The notes beneath the pieces were generated by a model that was not told the origin of the DNA, searched no databases, and saw nothing but the letters and a program-made list of their open reading frames with translations. A stretch of DNA of 64,000 nucleotides from an uncultured Collinsella sp. (GTDB lineage Bacteria > Actinomycetota > Coriobacteriia > Coriobacteriales > Coriobacteriaceae): NCBI GenBank assembly GCA_902491765.1, contig CABUIY010000010.1, positions 8,566 to 72,565 of the forward strand, given 5' to 3'. Within the stretch, counting starts at the first letter, position 1. The number at the start of each line of letters is the position of its first letter. Shown in pieces: positions 23,403 through 31,637 of the stretch. The translations under genes were made by a program, and so were the position numbers.

Positions 23403-25160
23403 ATGTTCGCCTCATTCCAAAAGAAGTATTTCCTATCCGATAAAGGCGTCGCCGGCGTAAAACGCGGCATTTTCTGGACCACGCTCACCAATCTCATTAC
23501 CATGGCCGGCATGGGCTTTTTATTCCTGGTCATGGCCGGCTTTGTCGAGCATCTCGTCAGCGGGGCTGACTTGCCGGATGCCCTGCCGATCGTGGGCGGC
23601 CTCCTGGTCTTTTTTGTGTTGCTCTTCGCTTCTAACTGGCAGCAGTATTACTACACCTACTGCATCTTTTACGAGGAGTGCGGCAAGCAGCGTATGGAGA
23701 TTGCCGAGCGCTTGCGCAAACTGCCGCTGTCGTTTTTTGGTCGTCGTGATCTGGCCGATTTAACCGAGACCATCATGGGTGACGTCCAGGCCATGGAGCA
23801 CGCCTACAGCCACGTGCTGGGAGAGCTTTGGGGTGCCATCATCGCAAGCGCCATTGTGTTCGTGGCGTCGCTGTTCTTTTGCTGGCAGCTGGCGATCGCG
23901 GCGTTTTGGAGCGTTCCCGTGGCCTTTGCCGTGCTGTATCTAACACGCGGCCCCATGACTCCGGTGTTCGATCGCGTGCGCGCCGAGAAGGTCAAGGTTA
24001 CCGAGGCGATTCAAGAGACGCTCGACTGCGTTCGCGAGATCCGCGCCACCAACCAAGAGGCCCATTATCTTGAGGGACTCAACGTTGTGATCGATGCCGA
24101 GGAGCGCGAGACCACCAAGGGCGAGCTCGCTAACGGGCTTTTGGTCAACTCCGCCTTTGCCATCCTGCGTCTGGGCATTGCCACTACGCTGGTCACGGGT
24201 GCTGCGATGGTCGCCTCCGGGCAGGTCGACTTTTTGGTGATGTTTGCCTTCCTGCTTATGGTGAGCCGTATCTATGCGCCGTTTGACCAGGCGTTAATGT
24301 TAATGTCCGAGCTGTTCGTCGCCGAGTCGTCTGCCAAGCGCATGCGTTCCATCATGGAAGAGCCTGTGGCGCGGGGCAGCGAGAAATTTGAGCCCGCGGG
24401 CCACGATGTGGTGTTCGATCACGTGGCATTTGGCTATGGTGCGGGCGAGGACGGGCGCGCCGGCGAGAAAGTTCTTACCGATGTGAGCTTTACCGCCAAG
24501 GAAGGCGAAGTTACGGCGCTGGTCGGTCCTTCGGGTTCCGGTAAGTCTACGGTGAGCCGCCTGGCCGCACGCTTTTGGGATGCCACCGCGGGCAAGGTTA
24601 CCGTGGGTGGCGTGGATGTTGCGAGCGTCGATCCCGAGGTACTCCTGCGCGACTACGCCATTGTGTTCCAAGACGTACTGCTCTTTGACGACACAGTGAT
24701 GGGAAACATCCGCCTCGGGCGTCGTGACGCCACCGATGAGGAAGTCTTGGCTGCCGCACATGCCGCCAACTGCGATGAGTTCGTGAGTCGTATGCCGCAG
24801 GGCTACGACACCATGATCGGCGAGAACGGCTCCAAGCTCTCCGGCGGCGAGCGCCAGCGCATCTCCATCGCTCGTGCGCTGCTTAAGGACGCGCCCATCG
24901 TGCTGTTGGACGAGGCGACGGCAAGCTTGGATGTGGAGAACGAGACCGTGGTGCAGCAGGCGCTCTCCCGTCTGCTTGCAGGTAAGACGGTTATCGTTAT
25001 TGCCCACCGTATGCGTACGGTGGAAAATGCCGACAAAATCGTTGTGCTCAAGGATGGAGTGGTTGCCGAACAGGGCACTCCGGCGCAGCTCAAGGCAGCA
25101 GGCGGAGAATTCGCCCGCATGGTTGCGCTGCAAAAGGAGTCGGCGGACTGGCAGCTGTAG
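23403..25160 (+). CDS. ABC transporter, fused membrane and ATPase domains, subunit 2
   Basis: A 585-residue partner of the preceding transporter. The membrane domain spans about residues 15-315, and the ATPase about 335-575: Walker A GPSGSGKST, Q-loop AIVFQDVLLF, signature KLSGGERQRIS, Walker B IVLLDEATASLD and IAHRMRT. Motifs are canonical, while subunit 1 has an altered signature and D-loop, so an asymmetric heterodimer is plausible. ATG 23403 abuts the upstream stop with GGAGG before it (TGCCGCCGTCACGAAGGGAGGC region, shortened), which means the ribosome site lies inside the upstream gene. Confidence 0.93.
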   Translation: MFASFQKKYFLSDKGVAGVKRGIFWTTLTNLITMAGMGFLFLVMAGFVEHLVSGADLPDALPIVGGLLVFFVLLFASNWQQYYYTYCIFYEECGKQRMEIAERLRKLPLSFFGRRDLADLTETIMGDVQAMEHAYSHVLGELWGAIIASAIVFVASLFFCWQLAIAAFWSVPVAFAVLYLTRGPMTPVFDRVRAEKVKVTEAIQETLDCVREIRATNQEAHYLEGLNVVIDAEERETTKGELANGLLVNSAFAILRLGIATTLVTGAAMVASGQVDFLVMFAFLLMVSRIYAPFDQALMLMSELFVAESSAKRMRSIMEEPVARGSEKFEPAGHDVVFDHVAFGYGAGEDGRAGEKVLTDVSFTAKEGEVTALVGPSGSGKSTVSRLAARFWDATAGKVTVGGVDVASVDPEVLLRDYAIVFQDVLLFDDTVMGNIRLGRRDATDEEVLAAAHAANCDEFVSRMPQGYDTMIGENGSKLSGGERQRISIARALLKDAPIVLLDEATASLDVENETVVQQALSRLLAGKTVIVIAHRMRTVENADKIVVLKDGVVAEQGTPAQLKAAGGEFARMVALQKESADWQL

Positions 25161-25264
25161 GACTGTGGCAAGGGCGGGGGCGGATACCCGTGGGAGTGCG
25201 GATTTGCGTCGTGGTGGGTGAACCGCCGAGTACCGGGCGGTCTGGACCGCATGTTTTCAAAAAG

Positions 25265-25303
25265 TTAGCCATAGTTGACCAAATAGTTATACTAAACTAG
25301 TCT
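25265..25303 (+). promoter_or_regulatory. Candidate promoter/operator of the metal ATPase operon
   Basis: GTTAGCCAT (25265-25273) repeats the motif seen at 21509-21522. TTGACC (25275-25280) could be a -35 with TAGTCT 17 bp on, a poor -10. TAGTT and AACTA (25285-25299) form a short inverted repeat. This is consistent with metal control but not proof. Confidence 0.35.
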
Positions 25304-25383
25304 CAAAAGTGTGCTCGAGCAAACTAATGAACTCGGGTGCTAAGGCACCATGCCGCGCTTGTGCGGCAAAAGGGAGAAGCAAC

Positions 25384-25629
25384 ATGAAGAAGTCGACGTT
25401 TAACACCCTGCTTGTCGGTGGCGGTTTTCTGCTTGGTACGGCCGGCATCAAGCTGCTCACCAGCGCCCCGGTAAAGAACGCCTGCGTGCAGGGCATCGCG
25501 TGCGGTATGCGCGTCAAGAACTGCTACCAGGACATGGTCGAGCAGGCCAAGGCCAATGTCGACGACATGGTTGCCGAGGCTGCCTACATCACCCAGAGCG
25601 AGGCCGCTGCTGACGAGGCAGCCGTGTAA
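25384..25629 (+). CDS. Small DUF6110-type protein linked to metal ATPase
   Basis: An 81-residue protein with one N-terminal hydrophobic segment (LLVGGGFLLGTAGIKLLTS) and a soluble helical tail with VKNCYQDMVEQAKANVDDMVAEA. It resembles the short DUF6110 family that accompanies heavy-metal P-type ATPases in anaerobic Gram-positives (recalled, not checked here). The start at 25384 follows GGGAGAAG; 25 upstream codons in frame lack support. The ATPase starts 18 bp after its stop. A regulatory or metal-handling subunit role is inferred from that association. Confidence 0.7.
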   Translation: MKKSTFNTLLVGGGFLLGTAGIKLLTSAPVKNACVQGIACGMRVKNCYQDMVEQAKANVDDMVAEAAYITQSEAAADEAAV

Positions 25630-25647
25630 CGCTCCTAGGCACAAACT

Positions 25648-27723
25648 ATGAGATTCTCGATTATTAACGAGATCCCCGGCAGGACCCGTCTTCAATTGGC
25701 GGGTCCTGTGCCAGAGAGCGATCTCGATGCACTTCTTAAGCTCAGCGGCGATATCGACGGCGTGCACAAGGTGCGCGTTTATGGCCGTATCGGCCAGATG
25801 GCGCTCGAATATGATGAGCAGTGTCGTGCGGGCGTGCTCGACGCCTTGGGTGCGCTCGATGCCCAGGCCATTGCCGACGCAAAGACGGGTTACGTGATGC
25901 AGCTTGAGCCACGCAAGCACAAGCTCGTCATGGATCTTGCCACACTTATCGGCGCCCACTACGCGCGCCGCTGGTTCTTGCCGACGCCTCTGCGTGCGGT
26001 GTTTGTCGTGGCCGGTTACATGGCATTTTTGCGCGCTGCCCTTCATGAGCTGGCGCAGCCGCGCCTGACCGTTCCCGTGCTCGACGCTTCGGCCATCGGC
26101 ATTTCGTTCGTCAAACGTGATGTCGACACCGCGGGCCAGACGATGTTTCTGCTCAACGTGGGCGAGCTGCTCGAGGACTACACCCGCGCCATGAGCGAAA
26201 ACGAGCTCATCAACTCGCTGCTCGACGTACCCGACAAGGCGCAAAAAGTGGTCGGCGACACCGAGGTGAGCGTTGCCGCCACCGAGCTTGAGCCCGGCGA
26301 CTTGGTCGCCGTTCGCACCGGCATGTCCATCTGCATCGATGGCGTGGTCGAGCAGGGAAGCGCCATGGTTAACCAGGCGACCCTGACCGGCGAGCCGCTT
26401 GCCGTCGAGCGCAGCGTGGGCGACGATGTATTCGCCGGCACTGTCGTGGAAGACGGCAGCATCTTGGTGCGCGTGCGCGCCAACACGGCTCAGACCAAGC
26501 TCCGCTCAATCGTCTCGCTCGTGCAGGCGGCCGACTCGCTCAAGTCCGAGGGCCAGTCGCACATGGAAGACCTCGCCAACAAGATCGTCCCGTGGAACTT
26601 CCTGCTCGCGGGCCTTGTTGCGCTTACCACCCGCAGCCTCATCAAGACCTCAGCGGCACTGATGGTCGACTACTCGTGCGCGCTCAAGCTCACGGGTTCG
26701 GTCGCCGTCATGACCGCTATGAGCGATGCTGCCAAGATGGGCGTCATGGTCAAGGGCGCGAAGTACTTTGAGTCGTTTGCCAAGGCCGACACCATTGTGT
26801 TTGATAAGACCGGTACGCTCACCGAGGCGCAGCCGCGTCTTGCCTGCGTACTCACCACCGATGGCTGGAGCGAGGACGAGGTCCTGCGCCTTTCCGCTTG
26901 CCTGGAGGAGCATTTTCCGCATCCGGTGGCGCGCGCTGTGGTCAATGCGGCACGTGAGCGCGGGCTCGAGCATCGCGAGCGCCACGCCGCCGTCGAGTAC
27001 ATCGTGGCGCACGGCATTGCCTCGTCCATCGAAGGGCGCCGCGCCATCATCGGTTCCGCGCACTTTGTATTTGAGGATGAGGGCGCGCAGCTCGAATCCG
27101 ACATCAAGGAGCGCATCGAGTCCCAGATGCAGGGTTTGTCGCCGCTGTACCTGGCGGTCGACGGCACGGTCGTGGGCGTGCTCGGCATCGAGGATCCGCT
27201 CAAGCCCGGAGTGCGCGAGGCCATCGCCGACTTGCACGCGTTGGGCGTTAAGCACGTGGTCATGCTCACGGGCGATTCGGAGCGCACGGCCGCACGTATT
27301 GCGCGCGAGGCGGGAGTCGACGAGTTTAAGGCCGAGCTGCTGCCCGAGGACAAGTACGCGTATGTGGAGCGCATTAAGAGCGAGGGGCGCCACGTTGCCA
27401 TGGTGGGCGACGGCGTCAACGACTCACCGGCGTTGGGCCTGGCCGATGTGGGTCTGGCCATGGGCGGTGGAAGCGACATTGCCAAGGAGGTCGCCGATAT
27501 CATCCTGACCGATACGGATCTGGCCGCGATCGTGCGCCTGCGCCGCATGAGTCAGGGGCTTATCGACCGTCTGACGAGTTCGTATTCCAAGGTGATGCTC
27601 ACCAACTCGGCGCTGTTGGCATTGGGTATTACCGGCATGATCACTCCGCAGACGTCGTCACTGCTGCACAACGGCTCAACGATCGCCTACAGCCTGGGCA
27701 ACGCGAAGGCATATCTGCGCTAG
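25648..27723 (+). CDS. Heavy-metal P1B-type ATPase
   Basis: A 691-residue cation-translocating ATPase. The N-terminal 75 residues have a ferredoxin-like, HMA-type pattern (IPGRTRLQL...GVHKVRVYG) but no CxxC metal site. The actuator has TLTGEPLAV, the phosphorylation site is DKTGTLTEAQPR, the P1B His-Pro is EEHFPHPVARAV, and the hinge is GDGVNDSPALGLADVG. The membrane metal motif is DYSCALKL instead of the usual CPC or CPx, so metal preference cannot be assumed; Mn, Zn or Fe export is possible. It is coupled with the DUF6110 gene and followed by a strong terminator. Confidence 0.93.
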   Translation: MRFSIINEIPGRTRLQLAGPVPESDLDALLKLSGDIDGVHKVRVYGRIGQMALEYDEQCRAGVLDALGALDAQAIADAKTGYVMQLEPRKHKLVMDLATLIGAHYARRWFLPTPLRAVFVVAGYMAFLRAALHELAQPRLTVPVLDASAIGISFVKRDVDTAGQTMFLLNVGELLEDYTRAMSENELINSLLDVPDKAQKVVGDTEVSVAATELEPGDLVAVRTGMSICIDGVVEQGSAMVNQATLTGEPLAVERSVGDDVFAGTVVEDGSILVRVRANTAQTKLRSIVSLVQAADSLKSEGQSHMEDLANKIVPWNFLLAGLVALTTRSLIKTSAALMVDYSCALKLTGSVAVMTAMSDAAKMGVMVKGAKYFESFAKADTIVFDKTGTLTEAQPRLACVLTTDGWSEDEVLRLSACLEEHFPHPVARAVVNAARERGLEHRERHAAVEYIVAHGIASSIEGRRAIIGSAHFVFEDEGAQLESDIKERIESQMQGLSPLYLAVDGTVVGVLGIEDPLKPGVREAIADLHALGVKHVVMLTGDSERTAARIAREAGVDEFKAELLPEDKYAYVERIKSEGRHVAMVGDGVNDSPALGLADVGLAMGGGSDIAKEVADIILTDTDLAAIVRLRRMSQGLIDRLTSSYSKVMLTNSALLALGITGMITPQTSSLLHNGSTIAYSLGNAKAYLR

Positions 27724-27747
27724 CAGGCGTGTTTGCCCACGTTATCT

Positions 27748-27794
27748 GGTCTGCGCCCAGACGGCACCGATGCTGTCTGGGCGCAGACCTTTTG
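27748..27794 (+). terminator. Rho-independent terminator of the metal ATPase operon
   Basis: Perfect 15-bp arms GGTCTGCGCCCAGAC and GTCTGGGCGCAGACC enclose 12 bases and are followed by TTTT. Confidence 0.9.
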
Positions 27795-27797
27795 CAT

Positions 27798-27846
27798 TTG
27801 ACCATTTGCTAGCTTCTCTATATAGTGTTGCTAGCAAAGCTAGCAA
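27798..27846 (+). promoter_or_regulatory. Promoter with three GCTAGC operator sites
   Basis: TTGACC (27798-27803) and TATAGT (27821-27826) are 17 bp apart. GCTAGC occurs at 27808, 27830 and 27839; the last two form TTGCTAGC-AAA-GCTAGCAA. The sites bracket the -10, where a ribbon-helix-helix antitoxin would be expected to repress its own transcription. Confidence 0.8.
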
Positions 27847-27865
27847 TTGAAGAGAGGGGTTCGAC

Positions 27866-28219
27866 GTGGGTGCCGTTAGTGGCATGGCGCAGGTGAACGT
27901 TCGCGTGGATCGCCAGGTCAAGAACCGTGCCGAGGAAGCACTGCAGCTTTCGGGCAGGTCACTGCCCGAGCTTATCAAAAAGGTGGTGGCCAAGGTCGCG
28001 CAGGGTGGCGGTCAGTGCGAGGAAGTGCTTGCGGCCGTCGACGACCGGCAACAGACCGTCGCGCACGATACTCCGTTCGCCGCATCATGGGCGGCGGCGG
28101 ATCAGCTTTACGCGGACCTGGGCATCGCTACGTCGCTCGTGTCCGACGATCGCGATTGGGACGCAATCTATTCCGAAGCCATGGACGAGCGCTATCGCCA
28201 AAAGGGGATGATCCTGTGA
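27866..28219 (+). CDS. RelB/DinJ-like ribbon-helix-helix antitoxin
   Basis: A 117-residue protein whose N-terminus QVNVRVDRQVKNRAEEALQLSGRS (quoted in part: QVNVRVDRQVK) is a ribbon-helix-helix of the RelB/DinJ type, used to bind the operator as a dimer. The acidic C-terminal tail should cover the toxin. GTG at 27866 has GAGAGGGG upstream; ATG at 27884 is an alternative start directly before the RHH strand. Its stop overlaps the PIN gene start by 4 bp (GTGA). Pairing with a PIN toxin rather than a RelE-type toxin is less common for this family. Confidence 0.82.
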   Translation: MGAVSGMAQVNVRVDRQVKNRAEEALQLSGRSLPELIKKVVAKVAQGGGQCEEVLAAVDDRQQTVAHDTPFAASWAAADQLYADLGIATSLVSDDRDWDAIYSEAMDERYRQKGMIL

Positions 28220-28731
28220 GCGGGTCTCCCCTCAAAATAATGGTGGACGCCAACGTATGGGTCGATTCGTTTTGCGTCGACCATGCCGAGTCGCTTGCCG
28301 CGCGTGCGTTTATTGGGCAGGCGACGGAGACGGGGGCGTTGCTGTTCTTTCCGGTGCATATCGCCAAGGACGTGCTATACGTTGTCCAACACGAGCTGAA
28401 GCGTAGCGTTCTTGCCAGCGGAGGAGCGCTCGACGAGGCGTCTGCCCGCGCAATTGGCGATGCGGCGTTGGCGTTTGTGCGGAACATGACCGAAAACGCC
28501 ACGGCCGTGGGTGCAGACGCGTCGGACCTTTGGCTGGCCGACAAATACTTAGCGCTCCATCGCGATTACGAGGACAACTTGGTGCTCGCCGCATGCAAGC
28601 GCGCACAGGTCGATTACTTGGTGACTAACGATCGCAAGCTGCTCGAACATGCCGATCTTGCAGCAAAGACACCTCGTCAAATGATGCCGATTCTTGCTTT
28701 GGCCGAACGCGGCGGCGCGGCTATCAGTTGA
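28216..28731 (+). CDS. PIN-domain ribonuclease toxin
   Basis: A 171-residue PIN protein. The first acidic motif is MVDANVWVDSF near residue 10; the later acidic cluster is in HRDYEDNLVLAACKRAQVDYLVTNDRKLL, shown in part, giving the D-E-D-D set typical of VapC-like toxins that cut RNA. GTG overlaps the antitoxin stop, so the pair is translated together. A longer frame reading back to 28015 would run through the antitoxin gene in another frame and is not real. Confidence 0.85.
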   Translation: MSGSPLKIMVDANVWVDSFCVDHAESLAARAFIGQATETGALLFFPVHIAKDVLYVVQHELKRSVLASGGALDEASARAIGDAALAFVRNMTENATAVGADASDLWLADKYLALHRDYEDNLVLAACKRAQVDYLVTNDRKLLEHADLAAKTPRQMMPILALAERGGAAIS

Positions 28732-28789
28732 CGCGAACTGTTTGCGGGCCTCTTGGACGACGATGCGCCAAGGGACCCGCGTTTGCAAT

Positions 28790-29224
28790 TTACAAAAGCT
28801 CGGCCTTAATGGCGGGACTTTCTGCGAGCTGCTCGGCTGCCTTTTCGTCGGAATCGTTTAGTGCTGCCAGACTGCGGTAGACCCACTCGTTGACCTGGGT
28901 GTTCTTGACGCCTGCGGTCTGCATAAGGGCGCCTACCTCGCGGATTGCTGCGAGCAGATCGGCTTTGGGACCCGCGAGCTCGACCTCGATGCCGTGGTAG
29001 GCGGCCACGCCGCGGTTCTCACTCACGTGGTCGATAAAGCCCTCGACGGTCTCAAGCTGCTGGGCGAGAGCTGCATCATCGTCAGCGTCCAGCGCAACAA
29101 GGGCGTTCGAAACCGTGGGGGCGGGATGTCCGCAGGGGACAAAGCCTTCGATGACATCCATAGCTTCGGTAATGGTTGAGCCCAGGCCTGCGAGGGCATT
29201 GACAAGTTGCTGCTTGGTATCCAT
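28790..29224 (-). CDS. Uncharacterised small helical protein
   Basis: A 144-residue acidic cytoplasmic protein with no signal peptide or membrane segment. It is mostly predicted helix (for example ADLLAAIREVGALMQTAGV), with one Cys in EGFVPCGHPAPTV. I do not recognise a family. AAAGGA lies before the ATG. It is a single gene convergent with the PIN toxin gene and facing away from ssrA. The clean start, codon use like its neighbours and uninterrupted frame support a real gene. Confidence 0.7.
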   Translation of the reverse strand: MDTKQQLVNALAGLGSTITEAMDVIEGFVPCGHPAPTVSNALVALDADDDAALAQQLETVEGFIDHVSENRGVAAYHGIEVELAGPKADLLAAIREVGALMQTAGVKNTQVNEWVYRSLAALNDSDEKAAEQLAESPAIKAELL

Positions 29225-29461
29225 AACGGTCCTTTCGACGGGTCAATTTTGCTTGGCGAAAATATACGTGACGCGATCGGTAGCAAAAGTGCGAAGTGCG
29301 GCGCACATTGGGGTCTTCACAGCTCGTGCATAGAACAGCTGTCCGCTTTCAGAACGTGGTAAGATAACACTCCACAAGCGGGGCTCGCCCTGCATGTTCC
29401 TTGAAAAGTCGACGGGTGTTGGGCGCTCGTGCCCAATGCCATCCAGACTTTCCCAACATTC

Positions 29462-29825
29462 GGGGGCGACTGGTTTCGACACGATAGCTCTGAGAGAGGA
29501 AGCAAGCCGAGGTCTCCTCGCCTCGTTAAACAGGGGTACCGTCAAATTGAATTGACAACAACTCTTCTTTTGAGCCTATGGCTCTCGCTGCTTAGTTTAT
29601 AGCGGCGCGTCAACCCGGTGATTTCCCCGACACCGGCGCGACGTCATGTTAGGGGAATGCTCCCGCGCACGTAATCGGTATGGCGCGGGCTAAGACCGAA
29701 CCGCTTAGGACGCCGCGAGCGTGTCGCTGCGCGCAAAGCGTCCGAGACAAAACCAGCGACTGAGCTTGGAGATGCCAATCAGGGGGCTTTCGTGGACCGG
29801 AGTTCGATTCTCCGCGCCTCCACCA
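29462..29825 (+). ncRNA. ssrA: tmRNA (trans-translation RNA)
   Basis: The 5' end GGGGGCGACTGGTTTCGAC and the 3' end GTTCGATTCTCCGCGCCTCC plus ACCA are the hallmarks of tmRNA; GGGGGCG pairs with CGCCTCC to form the acceptor stem. The tag frame ends at TAG 29593-29595 and reads DNNSSFEPMALAA, with the expected ALAA proteolysis signal; the exact resume codon before the Asp is not certain. Length 364 nt is typical. It rescues stalled ribosomes together with SmpB, which is not in this window. Confidence 0.97.
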
Positions 29826-29833
29826 TAAGTAAC

Positions 29834-29868
29834 AGGCAGGTAGATACTCATATCTACCTGCCTTTTTA
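29834..29868 (+). terminator. Terminator of ssrA
   Basis: AGGCAGGTAGATA and TATCTACCTGCCT are perfect 13-bp arms around CTCA, followed by TTTTATTT. Confidence 0.92.
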
Positions 29869-29876
29869 TTTCTTGT

Positions 29877-29928
29877 CCGTACCGCGGAGAATCGAACTCT
29901 ATGCAGGGCGCGGGCGTAAAGAAAACGC
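29877..29928 (-). repeat. 52-bp direct repeat, copy 1, containing inverted ssrA 3'-end sequence
   Basis: Bases 29883-29899 are the reverse complement of 17 nt of the tmRNA T-arm (GAGTTCGATTCTCCGCG). The whole 52 bp recurs at 30088 with four mismatches. Confidence 0.85.
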
Positions 29929-30087
29929 GTAAGCGTTTTTAGCCCGCGGGCGAGGGCGCCGGCAGGCGGCCGAAGCCGGTGCGGGTTCGCGAAGCGAACA
30001 CGCGGATTCTCCGCGCAAAGCTTCAACCCTATATAGATGCGATGTTATCGAATCTCAGCCTGCCATGCGCCACATCAACGGATCCCC

Positions 30088-30139
30088 CCGTACCGCGGAG
30101 AATCGAACTCTGCGCAGGACGCGAGCGTAAAGAAAACGC
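30088..30139 (-). repeat. 52-bp direct repeat, copy 2, containing inverted ssrA 3'-end sequence
   Basis: It matches the copy at 29877 at 48 of 52 positions; bases 30094-30110 again complement the tmRNA T-arm. The two copies are 211 bp apart. Confidence 0.85.
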
Positions 30140-30155
30140 CGCGTCAACGCAGGCC

Positions 30156-30478
30156 GGGACACGCTTTCCCAATGGCAGCCCGGGCGGAAAGCGCATCCCG
30201 GAATCCGCGCTCAGACTGGGTCGCAGTTTCCGGATGATGCCTCAAGCGGAAACTGCGACCCGGAATCGAGCCGGAGAGTGGGATATGCTTTCCCAATGGC
30301 AGCTCAAGCGGAAAGTACATCCCGGAATCCTCGTTCGGAATGGGATGCAGTTTCCAAATGAATGGCTAGCGGAAAGTTCATCCCGGAATCCGCGCTCAGA
30401 ACGGGGCGCGCTTTCCCAGCGGCGGTCCAAGCGGAAAGCACGTCCCGGAATCTCGCCTCAAACTGGGACACACTTTCC
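30156..30478 (+). repeat. Tandem array of 62-bp hairpin-forming units
   Basis: Units start at 30156, 30218, 30280, 30342 and 30404 (61-62 bp each), with a half unit at 30465. Each has a left arm GGGNNNNNCTTTCC or GGGNNNNAGTTTCC, about 16 loop bases, a right arm GGAAAG/C...CCC, then a GGAATC-containing spacer. In unit 2 both arms change together (GGGTCGCAGTTTCC with GGAAACTGCGACCC), so pairing is maintained. The array ends before the patatin ribosome site. An open frame runs through part of it but lacks coding features. Confidence 0.92.
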
Positions 30479-30565
30479 GCTTCACCTACCTCCTCGAAAA
30501 ACCCGCGCTCTCGCCATCCTAAAACTGGGTAGAAGAAAGCCAAAACGCAATCGCAGGAGGTCAAT

Positions 30566-31444
30566 ATGACTGCAGAAGATAAGGCAAAGAACGCCGGCAA
30601 GGTCGCGCTCGTCTTGGAGGGTGGCAGTTTTCGTGGGCAGTTTACCGCCGGCGTGCTCGACGTTCTCATGGAGGCCGGTGTCGAAATTCCGGCGGTGTAC
30701 GGCGTTTCGGCCGGTGCGCTCAACGGCGTCAACTACAAGTCGCACCAGATCGGTCGCGTCAATCGCATCAACCTGACCTTCTGCAATGACAACCGCTACA
30801 TGGGTGCCGCATCCTTCGCATCCACGGGCTCCATCGTGGGTTACGACTTTATCTTCAACGATATCCAGGACCGCCTGGATCCCTTTGACAACGAGGCGTT
30901 CGACGCGAGCCCCATTGAAATGTACGCCGTCGCGACGGACATGCTCTTTGGAACCGCCACGTACCTCCCGGTCAAAAGCGCCGTGCTCGATCTCGACGCC
31001 GTGCGCGCCTCGACCTCGCTGCCGCTGGTGACGCCGCCGGTCGAGATTGACGGGCACAAATACGTCGACGGCGGCGTGGCCGATTCGGTTCCTATCGAGC
31101 ATGTGCTCGAGGAGGCGGGCTTCGACCGTGCGGTCGTCATCGTCACCCAGGACCGCTCGTATGAGAAAAAGCCCTACGAGTTTTTGCCGGCGGCGCGTGC
31201 GCGCTATGCCGACTACCCCTATCTGCTCGAGGCTATCGAGACGCGCCACGACCGCTATAACCTCCAGCGCATGCACCTGTGGAAGTATGAGCGCGAGGGC
31301 CGTGCGTTGGTCGTCGCTCCGCAAAAGCCGGTCGAGGTCGGCCATGTCGAGCACGATTCGGCAAAGCTTTTGGACCTGTATATCCAGGGCCGTCAGGAGG
31401 CAAAGCGCCTGCTCGCGGAAATCCAAGAGTTCGTTGAGCGCTAG
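30566..31444 (+). CDS. Patatin-like phospholipase family protein
   Basis: A 292-residue lipid acyl hydrolase. The oxyanion-hole motif is EGGSFRGQF (R/K-rich Gly loop), the nucleophile elbow GVSAGALNG holds the catalytic Ser, and the catalytic Asp is in YVDGGVADSVPIE. These three motifs occur in the usual order. AGGAGG lies 6 bp before the ATG. Similar proteins in Gram-positives act on membrane lipids or are of unknown role. There is no signal peptide, so it should act from the cytoplasm. It stands alone between the hairpin array and rplM. Confidence 0.92.
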   Translation: MTAEDKAKNAGKVALVLEGGSFRGQFTAGVLDVLMEAGVEIPAVYGVSAGALNGVNYKSHQIGRVNRINLTFCNDNRYMGAASFASTGSIVGYDFIFNDIQDRLDPFDNEAFDASPIEMYAVATDMLFGTATYLPVKSAVLDLDAVRASTSLPLVTPPVEIDGHKYVDGGVADSVPIEHVLEEAGFDRAVVIVTQDRSYEKKPYEFLPAARARYADYPYLLEAIETRHDRYNLQRMHLWKYEREGRALVVAPQKPVEVGHVEHDSAKLLDLYIQGRQEAKRLLAEIQEFVER

Positions 31445-31543
31445 CGACGGCGAACCCTCAAAAAATGGCAACAGCTAAAGAGCTGCAAAATCACGGCTCG
31501 TGGACGACATGTGCAGAAACTCTGGTCGGAGCCAAAATACCTG

Positions 31544-31571
31544 TTGACTCGGGCGGCGAGCGGGGTAATAT
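31544..31571 (+). promoter_or_regulatory. Promoter of rplM-rpsI
   Basis: TTGACT (31544-31549) and TAATAT (31566-31571) are 16 bp apart, about 65 bp before the rplM start, the expected strength for a ribosomal protein operon. Confidence 0.75.
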
Positions 31572-31637
31572 GGACGGGTTACTTGCAGAGCCCCGTGAAT
31601 CTCTGTAACAACACGTACTGTACATGGAGGAGTCTAA

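Noticed and set aside
29826..30140. Prophage attachment sites at ssrA
   Set aside because: The copies of the tmRNA end are inverted relative to ssrA and no integrase or phage gene is nearby, so direct att repeats are not present.
30156..30478. CRISPR array
   Set aside because: Units are 62 bp with palindromic arms that vary along the whole unit; there are no constant 24-40 bp repeats with unique spacers and no cas genes.
29979..30569. 196-codon frame through the hairpin array
   Set aside because: The repeat period is 62 bp, not a multiple of three, so the repeated peptide drifts in frame; there is no ribosome site and no known domain.
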